A stretch of 64,000 nucleotides of DNA from Phlegmacium glaucopus (lineage: Eukaryota; Basidiomycota; Agaricomycetes; Agaricales; Cortinariaceae). Every line of letters begins with the position of its first letter. The stretch's first letter is position 1. The stretch lies in NCBI GenBank assembly GCA_015039465.1, contig MU130566.1, positions 178,335 through 242,334 of the forward strand, in the 5' to 3' direction. The position numbers were made by a program, and so were the translations under genes. Positions 53,520 through 64,000 of this stretch are shown piece by piece. The notes under the pieces were generated by a model that did no database searches, had not been told where the DNA came from, and saw only the letters and a program-made list of their open reading frames with translations.

Positions 53520-54958
53520 TATGGAAGAAGGGATTATAAGTGAAGAGCAATGAGACAAATATTTTTGGAAAGGCTTACCTCAGAATCTTTAATATGCTAT
53601 CTGTGACTGGCTGGAAGAAAAGGACCTGTATTTTGATGACCAGGTGCCAGATATGTATGATACAGTGAAGGCAGGTGGTCTGTGCTATAGAAAAAGGCAG
53701 CCAGAAGGGTATAGAAGAAAGGTTGCCAGGAAAAGGGAGAATGAGTCAAGTGATGAATCAGAATGGGAGAGGATGTTGGAAAGAAATAAGGTAACAGAAG
53801 AGTTGTTGGATGAGGAAAAGGAAAGAAAAATAGTTAGCATGAAGGGATCTGATGACAAAGAAGATAACAAACCTTGCACTGGAGTCAAACAGACTGAAAA
53901 TGCCATACCCAGCCCACCAGTGCTTGACATATCCACCAATGTTCTCCAACTTCATATCCTAAAGTCAATGTAGCAGTTGCAAATACTTCAGGTATCCAGA
54001 CAGCTACAGTTAACAAGTTATCAGGCAAAGATGCTCAAATGTCAAACAGATGTACTTTTGTTACCCAATATTTGTTCTCTTCAGCCCATGCAGAGTCCAT
54101 CATTGTGCCAGCCATAACTGATCCAGCACCTTCATGTTTCAATACCAATACCACAATCACAAATGATTCTGATATACAAACAGCTACAGTCAATGAATTA
54201 GAATATGAAAACCTTCAAACATTGAAAGAATACACCAAAATCCCCAAACCTGCATATTTTGACATCACTGTGACGGTGTGACTGCAAATGTTTCAGATAC
54301 CCAAACAGCTATATATGACAAGTAAGGCCATGAAAACATATAAGAACCTACTGTTTGTACCCTGGAATGCCTGTTTTACATGCTGGAAACAAGTAATTCA
54401 ACCACATTTAGTGTTTATATCCCCATAACAATATTAGATGCAGATATCAACAAAAGAGGAAAACATCTAGAAGAAGGGATAATATTGTCAGTGGAGAAGG
54501 AAAATGGAGAGAAAGAGGTTCTTACTAAAGTTAACATGGCTATGCCCCTCATCTACAATTGATCAACACAAAACAAAAGAAACAACAAGGTTGACAATGA
54601 TCAATGTGATTCTGAAGAAGATCAAAAAGAAGTAAGGACAGATAAAGCAATCACCAAATATTAGAAAGAAATTATACTGGATGTGCCTTTATTCACCCTG
54701 AATGACCAATTACTGCCAGACCATAATAAAACCATGGAGATGTTGAACAAGAGGCATGAGAAGATACTGGAACAAGTAAAAGGTTTCAGATCTAAAGATG
54801 GAAGGATTAGGATGTCCAAAAACATCCATGAAGTTGGAAACTCACCACATCAAGTTTTATTGATCAGACCATGGTGGAAGGGTGTTTGGTTGAAAGTGAT
54901 TGGATGGCAAGCCAGATGGCACAATCATAGAGTCTGGTTGAAAGTGAATTGGTGTTGA
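53520..54958 (+). pseudogene. Retrotransposon gag-like relic
   Basis: The plus-strand frame starts LMEEGIISEEQ-stop-DKYFWKGLPQNL, then DLYFDDQVPDMYDTV, followed by charged sequence (VARKRENESSDESEWERM) and further open pieces at 54039-54281, 54380-54562 and 54683-54958 (LDVPLFTLNDQLLP). KYFWKGLPxxL followed by a spacer and an acidic/basic linker resembles gag-like proteins of basidiomycete LTR retrotransposons (recall). No zinc knuckle, protease or reverse transcriptase motif was found. Stops are TGA, TAA and TAG, so decay is older than in the DNA transposons. Confidence 0.4.
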
Positions 54959-55401
54959 AATTTAAAAGCAATGGGGTGAGCACCTGAGCAATGTATGCTA
55001 AGGCTTAGATTACAACTTGTGGTGTTCTTGCAATGGTAGGAGACTCCCAAGTAGGATTATAAGCCTGTCAGAGGCCTGATGCAACAATTCTGCTAAAGGG
55101 CTTTTATTAGAAGGGTATGTTGGACTTTGTGACATGTTCATTACATTTATTATATAATATAATTACTTTAATTTGCATTTTAGCTAATGTTACACCTCAG
55201 TGCTTATAGCAACTGAGATGTATGTGCTTTCATTTATTATATTATTCCTACTGCTCACTATCTTTTAGTCATTTCTTTTATTAGTTCATATTTCAGATAC
55301 CCTGCACTTTCAATAGGGTATATATGTATGTATGATCTAGCAATTAGAAAAAAGTTCTTACTCTCATAGTTCCTTCATTAGATGTTTTTGGTACTTGTTG
55401 T
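54959..55401. other. No gene; spacer
   Basis: AT-rich sequence with no recognisable feature up to the CACTG-ended element. Confidence 0.4.
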
Positions 55402-56412
55402 CACTGCTGGCACCAGGTGGTGTTTCCCTTAGAAAAACTTATTTTTAGATATGTTTTGTCATTTCCAAATAATTTTTCTCATGAAAACACAAAAAGTGTT
55501 TCTGAAAGAAAAACTCTAAAACCTAGTGTTTAAAAGTCCAGTCCAGTCCAGTCCGGTTTTTGACCATCAGGGCCTTTAACCAAGACCGTAACCGGTCCAC
55601 CTTGGTCCTAGGACCAAAAAAGACTGGACTGGACCACTTAGGACCAGTTTACATTGGTTTTCTTTGGTCCTAGGACTGGTCCTGGTCCTAACTGGTCTTA
55701 ATCAGTCTGTAACTGGTCTTCTACTGACAAATATATATTTTGGCATCAGAAACGGTTGTTAATTTTAATAATAGCTTCCGAACAAGCCCAAGAATATTAT
55801 ATTCCATTAGGATTTGGATTTTCTACAGTAATACTAGTAAAATGCTTTATTTTAGCAAATATTTTAGACTATTTTACAGATCTATCTATTTCTCAGCCAG
55901 TTTTTATTGGATTTTTATAATCTTGGGCTCGTTGGAAAGGGGTAAATTAGGGCTACCCTCTTGTTGGTTTACATTGGTCTAAAACTCAAAAAACCGGTTA
56001 ATCAAGACCGGTCTTTTTCCAGTCTTTGATTCTCAAAAATCAAAAGACTTCTGGTCCAGTCCGGTCTGGTTACCATCTTTTTCCAGTCTCGTAACTGGAC
56101 CTTCAAACACTACTAAAAACTCTAAAACACATGATGTATTTCTCAGGTGTTTCCCAAAGATAAATCCAAGACAAATCTTACATTTTTTTAAACATTTATT
56201 TTCAGAAACAGCAGGGAAACACCTATTTCACCAATCACTGGGTAGAATAGGTGTTTCCCTGGTGTTTCTGAAAGGCAAACCTTTCAAAAAACATAAAATT
56301 TATCTTTGGTGAGAAACACATCATGTGTTTTGATGAGAAAAATTATTTGGAAATGACAAAACATATCTAAAATAAGTTTTTCTAAGGGAAACACCACCTG
56401 GTGCCAGCAGTG
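55402..56412. mobile_element. CACTG-ended TIR element with 3-bp duplication, carrying a MITE
   Basis: The left end CACTGCTGGCACCAGGTGGT continues for about 100 bp as the inverse complement of the right end (56325-56412), including TTTCCCTTAGAAAAACTTAT and GACAAAACATAT. TGT lies outside both ends (55399-55401 and 56413-56415). CACTG ends with a 3-bp duplication are typical of CACTA/CMC-type elements. Without the nested MITE (55524-56112) it is about 0.4 kb and non-coding. Confidence 0.7.
55524..56112. mobile_element. 589-bp MITE, TAGTGYTT family, complete
   Basis: TAGTGTTTAAAAGTCCAGTC at the left pairs with the inverse complement of the right end (TAGTGTTTGAAGGTCCAGTT). Flanks CTAAAACC (55516-55523) and CTAAAAAC (56113-56120) match at 7 of 8 bases. 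Subterminal GGTCC/AGTCC repeats flank a core with GAACAAGCCCAAGAATATTA. It lies inside the CACTG-ended element. Confidence 0.85.
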
Positions 56413-56750
56413 TGTGCTGCTTTTGCTTAGTGGGATCTTTGGTGACAAGGCCTTGGGCCTCATGCTGTTTTTTTTGTCCCTGGTAAAAAAGAGCAATGCA
56501 ATAAGAAAGGACTAAAAACATCTAAAAAAAACATACCAGCATTTCTTGACCACTTCTCTATTATGCCTTTGTGCCTCTGCAACAGCTTCTCTCTCTTCTG
56601 GGCTGTGAACATAAGATTTATATACTCAATCCCTCTTAGAAAAATTCAAAATATTAATCCTCACTTAATAATAATAAATGTGTGTCCCTTTATGCCCATA
56701 GACAATAATGAGTAAGGTCAAATTTTACCATCCATACACTCAATCTGTTC

Positions 56751-57067
56751 TAGGGATTGTCACAGGTTTTTCAACCCCTGTGGGTTGGCAGGTAGGGTAA
56801 AGTGAGGTACAGGTACAGGTATAGATTTCTGTACCTGCCACCTACAGAACAGGCCTTAGATCATTCAAAATGGATAAGAATTGGAGGAGATATAACCAAA
56901 ATGATAGTGACTATCATTTTGCACATATCTCCCTTATTTCTGGGCTGTTCTGGGTGTTTTTGGGCTTGTTTTCATGGGTAAACCTGTGGGGTCAGCAGGT
57001 ACAGGTCCCTGCAGGTGGGGTACAGGTTGATGCCAAGTTACCCTGGGGTTACCCATGACAATCCCTA
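56751..57067. mobile_element. 317-bp MITE, TAGGGATTGTCA ends
   Basis: TAGGGATTGTCACAGGTTTT at the left and ...GGGTTACCCATGACAATCCCTA at the right are flanked by perfect 8-bp duplications ATCTGTTC (56743-56750 and 57068-57075). Subterminal GGTACAGG/CCTGTACC repeats occur inside both ends. The shared TAGGGAT start suggests kinship with the 29.9-kb family; both are probably moved by a hAT transposase (inference). Confidence 0.88.
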
Positions 57068-57706
57068 ATCTGTTCCAGTAAAATTGGCAAAATTGAACAC
57101 TACCTTTTACTGCAGGAAGACAGCCCTAATTTTTGTGATAATATAGTTGAAACCCATGGTAAGTCTTGTACTCCAAAAGCAAATTATTGTATATGCCCTT
57201 AGATAGACTTTATGATATTAGCTTACAGAAGACCAATCAGCCTTGTTTTATGGCTTTGATGTGTCTTGAAAGACCCAACAGGAGGTTGGTTCTGTTATGA
57301 TGAATGCAGAAAATAAATGGTGGCTCTTATGTAGAGCTGTATGTAACCTTAAAATATATGATTGTTCAGTCTACAATTTTGTTGTTGGAGTTTGGTTTGG
57401 ATTAATATCAAAGTCCAATTGGTATAGTGAATAGTAAGTATGGATGAGGTATATGTTTGAGGTACTCTGGATAAATAAACACCAGAAGGAAAGAAAAGAA
57501 AGGTTTACAACAACAACAAAAAAACTTGCACAATTGATGTAGATATAAAAAATGAGGATGATCAGGGTTAGATGTAACTTTTAATTTAAGTAAAAAAAAC
57601 AAAAAATCTCCATCCTTTACAATTGAAAAAACACTTGGAATTGAAAGAAAGAGAAGGGAGTAAGTAGTTTATGCCTTGTTCCACAACAAGGTTTAAAAAT
57701 GTTTCC
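57068..57706. other. No gene; right border of the repeat block
   Basis: AT-rich DNA, then the 3' flank of the Iml2-like gene. CpG returns at about 57740. Confidence 0.45.
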
Positions 57707-60337
57707 TTATAGTCTTCTGTGATGTAGAGCATCCATAGCCGCATGTGTCTTCATATGAAGCGCATTCTACAATCAGAAAATTCAGATTAGTGAGTAACGG
57801 AATGAGATCTCTAGCTGGAAGCGGTGACCGTACCTCCATACTGTATTTCCCTTTCCTCCCTGACGCTGCTGCTTCGAGTGGTTTTCCGGATAATACTAAT
57901 TCGAATTCATGTTCAGCGCTTTCGGTTTTACCTTGACAAGCGAGGAGTCGTCCGAGTTCGTAATCTGTTTACAAAGATTGTGTTGTGTTTTTTGGTCAGT
58001 TCATGCAAGGTCGGTCAGACAGAGAAAAGGGAACGTACGAGTGTAATATATTAAATAATGATCTAATTCGATTCCCGATCCATGTTCAAGACCGCTTCTA
58101 AATGATTCCTCGGCGACCTTACTTGCTTCGTCTTGTGGAATAGTGACTATTTCCTGAGGATCGAGTTCTGCTTCTGGGTCCTAACAAACGAATGAAACAA
58201 TATCGAATCAGCACGTTTGAATAACAACAGTTGAACACCAACATCAACTCACCGGATAAGCAACATACCGCATGCAAACACCCTTCAAAAACATTCCCAA
58301 ACAATAATCGTCCCAATAACTCTCTCGTCCACCGACATACCCAATTATATCATCTTTCGATTTATTCAGTTGGGTTAACAAGCTTTCAACTTCAGGAAGC
58401 ATCTTGTTAACTATAACACTTCGTGGCGCGTGTGCTATTGCGTGGAAGATGTAGGCTAGTTCGAGAGCTGGGAGGGCGAGATGTTGGTTTTGGGATTGGA
58501 ATTTACGGGCTTTGCGTGCGACGAGTTTCTAAAAAAAAAGAGGATTAGACGAGTAAGAAAAACGAAAAACAAAAATTAAAAGTAACAGAAAGGTCGTACC
58601 TCTAGAGGAATACTCTTCCCTGCGATTTTTTGTCTTAAAACAGGCACACGAGCCATCAACCTGGCCGCTTCTTCTCTCGACTCCAATATGCGTTTCTGCT
58701 TCACCTCCACATCCCCCGAGTTTGTCTTATCACCGCCACTCTCTAATAGACAAACCGCCATTCCATACGAATAAATCGATTTCGACCACTAATGAGGGGG
58801 GGGAGGGTTTTTAAGCAATTACTTTTGGTTATTCCATAAACAACGCCTTAGCGAAGCCCCCAAGTGGTTTTTTATCACTTACAGTAGCTTCTTTCTCCAA
58901 TTCAGTCCAACAACTCAAACTAGCTTTCACATCCCACAGAGCAAGATGCGCGTTCGCCATTTCCCAGAAACTGATATGGTGTAGATTACGGTATTGTGTT
59001 TGGGAGTGTAGAGCTTGAGTGTAATATTTGATGGCTTGTAAGGGTTGAGAACGATGGAGGGATAGACGACCAGCGCCGAAGAGGAAGAATACACCTAGAG
59101 AGAGAGAAAACTGGTGTTGAGATACATGGACGATGAGAGGGGTCTATGGAGTATTACCGTTTGGATAACGTTTCAAATTCCATTTGAGAACTTTGGAAGC
59201 TACCGATATATCCACACCATCAAATGTGAAATTTGAGAGGATGAGATGGAATATGAGTAGCACCATATCACAGATAGATCTTCTCACGCCTTCTTCAGCT
59301 ATACAAAGTTTCTATCAGTATAACGAACCCAAACAAAAAAAAGATTACTCACAGGTAGATATCTCAGGTTCGTCAGATCCTTCAACCCATCCACCGGCTT
59401 TCATTAATAGTTCCAATCCAAGCTTTCTATCACCTTTGTAGCCGAACAATTCGACCAAGGTCATTAATTTACCAGGCATGAGGCTGAGAAGCATGTTGGA
59501 TACTCCTACACCGAGATAGACTCCAGAACGGAAATGGTTGTCGATCGAAGGGTCGCATAGTGGTTTTAGAGAGTTCTTGGAGGTGGTATACGCGGCGTCC
59601 ATGTGATCTAGGTATTGACCAAGTTGCCGGTATATGGCGAAAGTCGTCCGCATGTTGAGACTGTGGGAGGGTAGCTATAAGAGTTTAGGACATGAGGAGG
59701 CGGGGAGGGAAACATACGCCTCTTTTACAAAAGCTAGCCAGTCTCCTGAGTAGACAATACCAAGGAGAGCTTTCTCGAACATGCTCTCTGCATACACTAA
59801 CTCGGCATGTCTCTCCACATCCGTCATTCCTTTGATGAATCCAATACCAGTTAAGTTCAAGGTCGAGACGACATAACCTGCAAGACGAGAGCCGAGGAAA
59901 GCTTGCTTTTTGCGATGTTGGTTAGCGATGACGTTTCCGTGTTTTGTGTGGCCGATTCCTGCAAGGAGATCCTGAGGAAAGACAAGGATGAGAATGGACT
60001 GGGGGTAAAGGGATAAGCTTGTACTTCGTCCTCATATGACATTAAGCCTTTGACACATTGGATCAATCCATAACCTGTTGCGAAATATAATCGTTCTCTA
60101 AAAGTATTTCGGGAGTGAGTATAAGAGATAAGCAAAAGAAGTGAAAAGTCACTTCTTTTCATCACTCTTGTTGCAATAATCTTCGGATTCGAGCATGTGG
60201 GAGGCGAGAAACAAGTCCAACGCGTGGCTTACACCAGGTAGGTCACCGAGGGCTTCCGTCGGGTCATAAGGGTATTTAACAGACGGAGGGGTTGTGTATA
60301 TAGAGGTCCATGATTCTATCTTTTCGTCTGACGGCAT
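57707..60337 (-). CDS. Iml2/TTC39-family tetratricopeptide protein
   Basis: A multi-exon gene from the ATG at 60337 to the TAA at 57709-57707; exon 1 (60337-60153) and the following exons join by short canonical introns. The protein starts MPSDEKIESW and contains GVSHALDLFLASHMLES, then FATGYGLIQCVKGLMSYED, then VYLGVGVSNMLLSLMPGKLM, then FLFGAGRLSLHRSQPLQAI, and ends MKTHAAMDALHHRRL. This order (helical repeats, GVGxxNLxLSLxPxK, FxxGR) is that of the DUF3808 family. In yeast Iml2 acts in clearing protein inclusions and is linked to lipid droplets; animal members are TTC39 proteins. All blocks are present, so the gene looks functional. Neighbouring DNA is CpG-normal. Confidence 0.88.
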
Positions 60338-61304
60338 CGTTTTGCCGCTGGGAGAGGTGTAGTTGGTGTGAGTGAGGAGCAGTCCAGTGCGTTGGAAAGG
60401 AGTGAAGTCAGGTTTAAATTGTTATGGCTATTAGTATGGAAGAGAAATGTGCCTTGGGAAATCCAATTCACCTCTCATATCGGAAGTTGTGACAAATCAA
60501 AACTAAATATATCATTTTGATCTATGAATGCACATGAACTTAGGGTTCACGAATATCTATATTAAATGGATAGAATATATACATAATGCTATAGATGAAT
60601 GCTTGGTACCGCTATGGAATGCTTTGGGAATGCTACGATATGTTACTGGAGCTTTGGTTACCGTGTTATATAATCAACCAGGGGCCAGGATTCTGGCCCA
60701 GGAAGCACCGGGATTTGAAAAACGACAACAACACGGGGTAGAATTTTTCAGGACGCAGATTCGGTTGACCCGCCTATTACTAAAAGTGGGTATGTCAGAC
60801 CCAAAAAGGAGCCTGGAGTATTCCAAGAAAACATATGTCAGCATTGGCATATGTCATCAGCACTGAGTCATCACTCAGTAGAGGCACACTTTGTGGGGCA
60901 TCCTTTTCTTTTGTACCCCCAACATCGAAACAGTGTTCGTTTTCAACCTTGTCTTGACCATTTCTTCTTTCCCCGCAGTTCCGACGCGAATGTCTTCCTT
61001 ACATTCGAGGCAATTGAAGGCTGAAATTGAAAGGTCATATTTGATCTTGTTCTTGGCATTTCCCTTTGAAATGTAGGAGTGTCAACGTTCAATTCCTGGT
61101 GCCTCCTCGATAACAGGAACCCATGGCGCTATATAGCGCTCGGCAGGACTCCACAACGGGACCTGAATCACCGATGGGCGCAGGAACTCTGAGTAAGCAA
61201 TGTTAGACGAAGTAATGTTCAAGGGGGATAGAGATGATTTCCGAGGTGAGACTTCGAGTCATAGTTTGGTCATAGCTGAAAAGGTCTTGTAAAGCTACCA
61301 CTAA
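60338..61304. other. Intergenic; promoter side of the Iml2-like gene
   Basis: No recognised gene. A plus-strand open stretch at 60528-60866 has no motif and a poor start context. The 5' flank of the Iml2-like gene lies at about 60340-60500. Confidence 0.45.
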
Positions 61305-61622
61305 TTACGCTTCAGATTTCGAGAAACACTTTCCGCCCGTCAAAAAAATTCGATCATCTCGTACAGAAAGGCAATTTTCCTGGTCATCTATTATGCAATA
61401 GTAAAAAGGCCCCGGCTCCGCCACAGTGGCCAACCATTCCCCGAAGCGAACACGAAAGAACCAGTAGGTATTCAAGCTCAAGGTGCACCTTCTAGTGCAA
61501 AAGAAGTGAACGAGAATGTATTTACAATCATACCAATCGGAATTTGATATCCACCGAAGGTTCATTGGTGCGGGTGATAAGGGAATTAACGATGCGCTCG
61601 CCGCTAACGTCTCATCGAGCAT
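61305..61622 (-). CDS. Small ORF downstream of the peptide transporter, uncertain
   Basis: An ATG-started 105-residue frame beginning 162 bp downstream of the transporter stop, on the same strand. It reads MLDETLAASASLIPLSPAP, later NTYWFFRVRFGEWLATVAEP and FYYCIIDDQENCLSV. A GTAAAT-like donor (about 61528) and a CACTAG acceptor allow an intron inside. Composition is protein-like with normal CpG, but no family was recognised. It may be a short gene or chance. Confidence 0.3.
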   Translation of the reverse strand: MLDETLAASASLIPLSPAPMNLRWISNSDWYDCKYILVHFFCTRRCTLSLNTYWFFRVRFGEWLATVAEPGPFYYCIIDDQENCLSVRDDRIFLTGGKCFSKSEA

Positions 61623-61783
61623 CTATAAATGAGAGTTATCATGCGTGTAGATATCACGGAGATCCATATAACAAAAGAAAACCCTAAATAATACAACAAG
61701 AACAGTCGAGGTAGTCTAAAAGATAAAGATTAGTCAAAAGAAATAGGTAAACACGATGACATGTATGCACCACGAATCAAAGT

Positions 61784-64000
61784 TTACGTCAGTCGTTTAC
61801 AATAATCTGGATTTCCAGTAGGATTCTACAGAAATTTAAATCAGGCGAAAGTCAAAGATATATCCATACAAAAAAAGATTGAAAAGCTTACCAAAGCCCA
61901 ATTCGGCATACTCGTAACCTTTCCACTTCCTCCACCAACCGCAAATGTGAAAACAAAGACCATGACCTAAAATGTTTTATTCACATTAACCCAAATGACA
62001 CCAATAATACTAGTCAAAGAAAAGACTGAATTACTTACCTGGGTTCCACCATCGAGAGCTGCAGAAAGGAGGAAGTTATATTTCCTAAACCATCCAGGAC
62101 GTTTCTTTCTCAAATAATATTGCGAAAATATAGCCATCAAGAACATTGTGAACGTCGATGAGTTAATCCCAACGCTCAAATAACCCAATGTCCCTGGCAA
62201 ACGGATGTGTTATGAAGTGAAAACATATTTTCAGAGCTAGAGAAGACTCACAGCATAGGATAGGGGTTACGACGAACTTAGCCTTGGATTTAGGGTAGAT
62301 GCGATGGATCACCCAGAAAGGGATAGGAACGGCGAGTCCTACAAGTATCGAGAATGGAACAATCTGGATAGAAAGTTGAAGTTGAAGGTTTTTGTCGTAA
62401 GCACAAAACAAAGGGAATACATACTCCGTAACGACCGTTGGGAGCATAAAGAAGGTTTCCAAGAGCACCCCAAGATACAGCGGCGCTGTTAAATGCCTAT
62501 ATAAAAGCGGAACATTGAATAAAAAAACTTGAAAACAGGAAGTTAACCCAATCAAAATTTACCTGAACTTGTTGACCAGACCACTGCAAAATGAACAAGT
62601 GAGTGACGTGTAATATGTTATTATAAATAAGGAACGCCGTACAATGTTGGAGCCCTGGACGTCAAGAAGAACCTCTCTGTGCGTGTTGATGATGACTTTC
62701 ATGATGATATAGTTCAATAAACCACCCTATGACAACATGTTAAGTTAATATTGTCACCCAGAGGAAGTCACATACGATGACTGCGCCCATCGACTGCACG
62801 GCAAAGGTCACTCGAGGCGGAAGTTTAGTGTATTGTCCCTAAGAGAAGTGTGAATATCAAGTTCCAAGTCAATATTTTGACGGCAATGAAAGCGTACATA
62901 CCAACTTCAGATCCCGAATGAGGCCGCGGGCTTGATCAACGGTATTGAATCCGTAGAGAGTAAAGTACATGTTGGCCTGAGGGTTTCCTGGGATCATAGC
63001 GGCGCCTAGTATCTAAATGAACACAGATGAATGAAAGCACCGCATTCTGAATGACATTACTTGCCTGCACGAGGTTCTGGATGATCGGTGAAAAACCTGG
63101 AGGGAAAGAAATTGTCAGGCTTTACTGCAATTGTCCTTGTATTTATCTTACCAGTGATCGCGTATACCGTGACGACAAATGGAAGCAATATAGCAGCAAT
63201 AATAAGGGCGACAATCAGGCCCCACCTATAAATCTCGTTCAGAGAATGATAATGATAATAGGAGTATGACTACGACATACCATGGCAGGCCCGAGTGTCC
63301 AGTGTAAATGGTAGCCATGGCCATGGCGAAACTGACGACCAGGACGGCTACATACCACCACATAGGAACTTCTGGGTAGACCTGAGGAACGGTAAGAATG
63401 AAATAAAGATACGAAGCCGAGTTCCAAACTCTAACCTTCATCTTGGTCAGGTGAGGGTCGTAGTTTTCGCCTGCCTAATGCAGTTCATCAATCAGCCATT
63501 TTCGTTCTTCGTACCGTCGAGAGAAAATAACTAACCTGATGTTTCCTAATGACTTCAATGATATCCTTTCCATACCATAACAAGACGTGCATTATCGTGG
63601 CACCAATAGACAAATTCACGCCTATACTGTAGATTACTTGAGAGCTAGCGAACCATGGCAATCCCTGACGACTCTCGTCAACATATATTGTACGTAAAAG
63701 CGGAGAAGGCTCATACCTGTTGCGCGAGCTTGCTAGGATCAAGTCGGAAATTTGAGTCCAAAATCGCAAGTTGATCATACAACGTCCCATTCTCGAAGAA
63801 GAGGGCTTGGGATAAGAACGGGAAATTTTGTGCATGCCAAATATTGGTGGCGTAAGCAGCGCAGAATAAGATTCTGTGAGTTGGTTGAGTAATTCGTTAA
63901 CAGAATATAAGGTAAGGACTTGCATGCAAAGCATGACGCCGAAATAAAGGGATAACTGGGTTGATAAAGGTGTGAAGAGAGCGCCTAGGGATCCACCACC
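61784..64000 (-). CDS. Oligopeptide transporter (OPT family), 5' part outside window
   Basis: About ten exons of a multi-pass membrane protein of the OPT (YSL/PT) family, which imports small peptides or metal chelates with protons across the plasma membrane. The visible order is GGGSLGALFTPLSTQLSLYF, FPFLSQALFFENGT, MHVLLWYGKDI, EVPMWWYVAVLVVSFAMA, AAMIPGNPQANMYFTLYG, LKLGQYTKLPPRVTFAVQ (the K(I/L)PPR motif of the family), SWGALG, PIPFWVIHRIYPKS, and the C-terminus MPNWALNPTGNPDYCKRLT. The stop is TAA at 61784-61786. One intron (63874-63923) uses a GC donor (GCAAGT) with an AG acceptor; all others seen are GT-AG. The N-terminal half is cut by the right edge. Confidence 0.92.

Noticed and set aside
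60528..60866. A 112-residue plus-strand frame upstream of the Iml2-like gene
   Set aside because: No family resemblance, and no splice extension or conserved block was visible.

Overview
The window looks like nuclear DNA of a basidiomycete fungus, most likely Agaricomycetes. Protein-coding genes carry many spliceosomal introns of about 50-60 nt with GT(A/G)AGT-type donors. A Plavaka-type transposase is present. Several gene families I associate with mushroom-forming fungi also occur: a large O-fucosyltransferase-like type II membrane protein, an F-box-like orphan and a JmjC-like orphan. There are no bacterial operons, Shine-Dalgarno sites, CRISPR arrays, rRNA genes or free tRNA genes.

The window alternates between two compartments. 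Host genes sit at 15.4-28.2 kb and 57.7-64 kb, where CpG is common and reading frames are clean. From left to right these are: an O-fucosyltransferase-like protein (-), a glycine-rich RRM protein (+), an F-box-like protein (-), a 1552-residue low-complexity/coiled-coil orphan (-), a Nudix hydrolase (+), the Iml2/TTC39 family protein (-) and an oligopeptide transporter (-, cut by the right edge). The remaining DNA (1-15.1 kb and 28.8-57.6 kb) is a transposon graveyard with visibly few CpG sites. Its frames are broken mainly by TGA at positions that read as Arg in the alignable families. That is the trace expected from methyl-CpG deamination (CGA to TGA).

Left graveyard: a decayed Plavaka element with a divergent accessory gene (2.1-7.6 kb), an LTR-like repeat (8.15-8.8 kb), and a complete-ended 4.6-kb pogo/Tigger element bounded by TA (9872-14486). 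The pogo element carries two nested guests, each with a perfect 8-bp target duplication: a 431-bp MITE splitting its N-terminal frame, and a 1.5-kb foldback element whose 530-bp arms form a giant hairpin.

Right graveyard: a solo LTR with a 5-bp duplication, itself split by a MITE whose empty target survives in the other LTR copy at 47.4 kb; at least four MITE families; a young CpG-rich tRNA-headed SINE nested in an older TIR element; a CACTG-ended element with a nested MITE; a gag-like relic; and an 11-kb row of decayed plus-strand genes (32.3-43.5 kb). These last include a sirtuin-like C-terminus, an AT-hook protein and a JmjC-like protein that has lost its catalytic middle. Coordinates of relic genes are outer limits, not gene models. 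Family names for the relics rest on recall of conserved motifs, not on a search.
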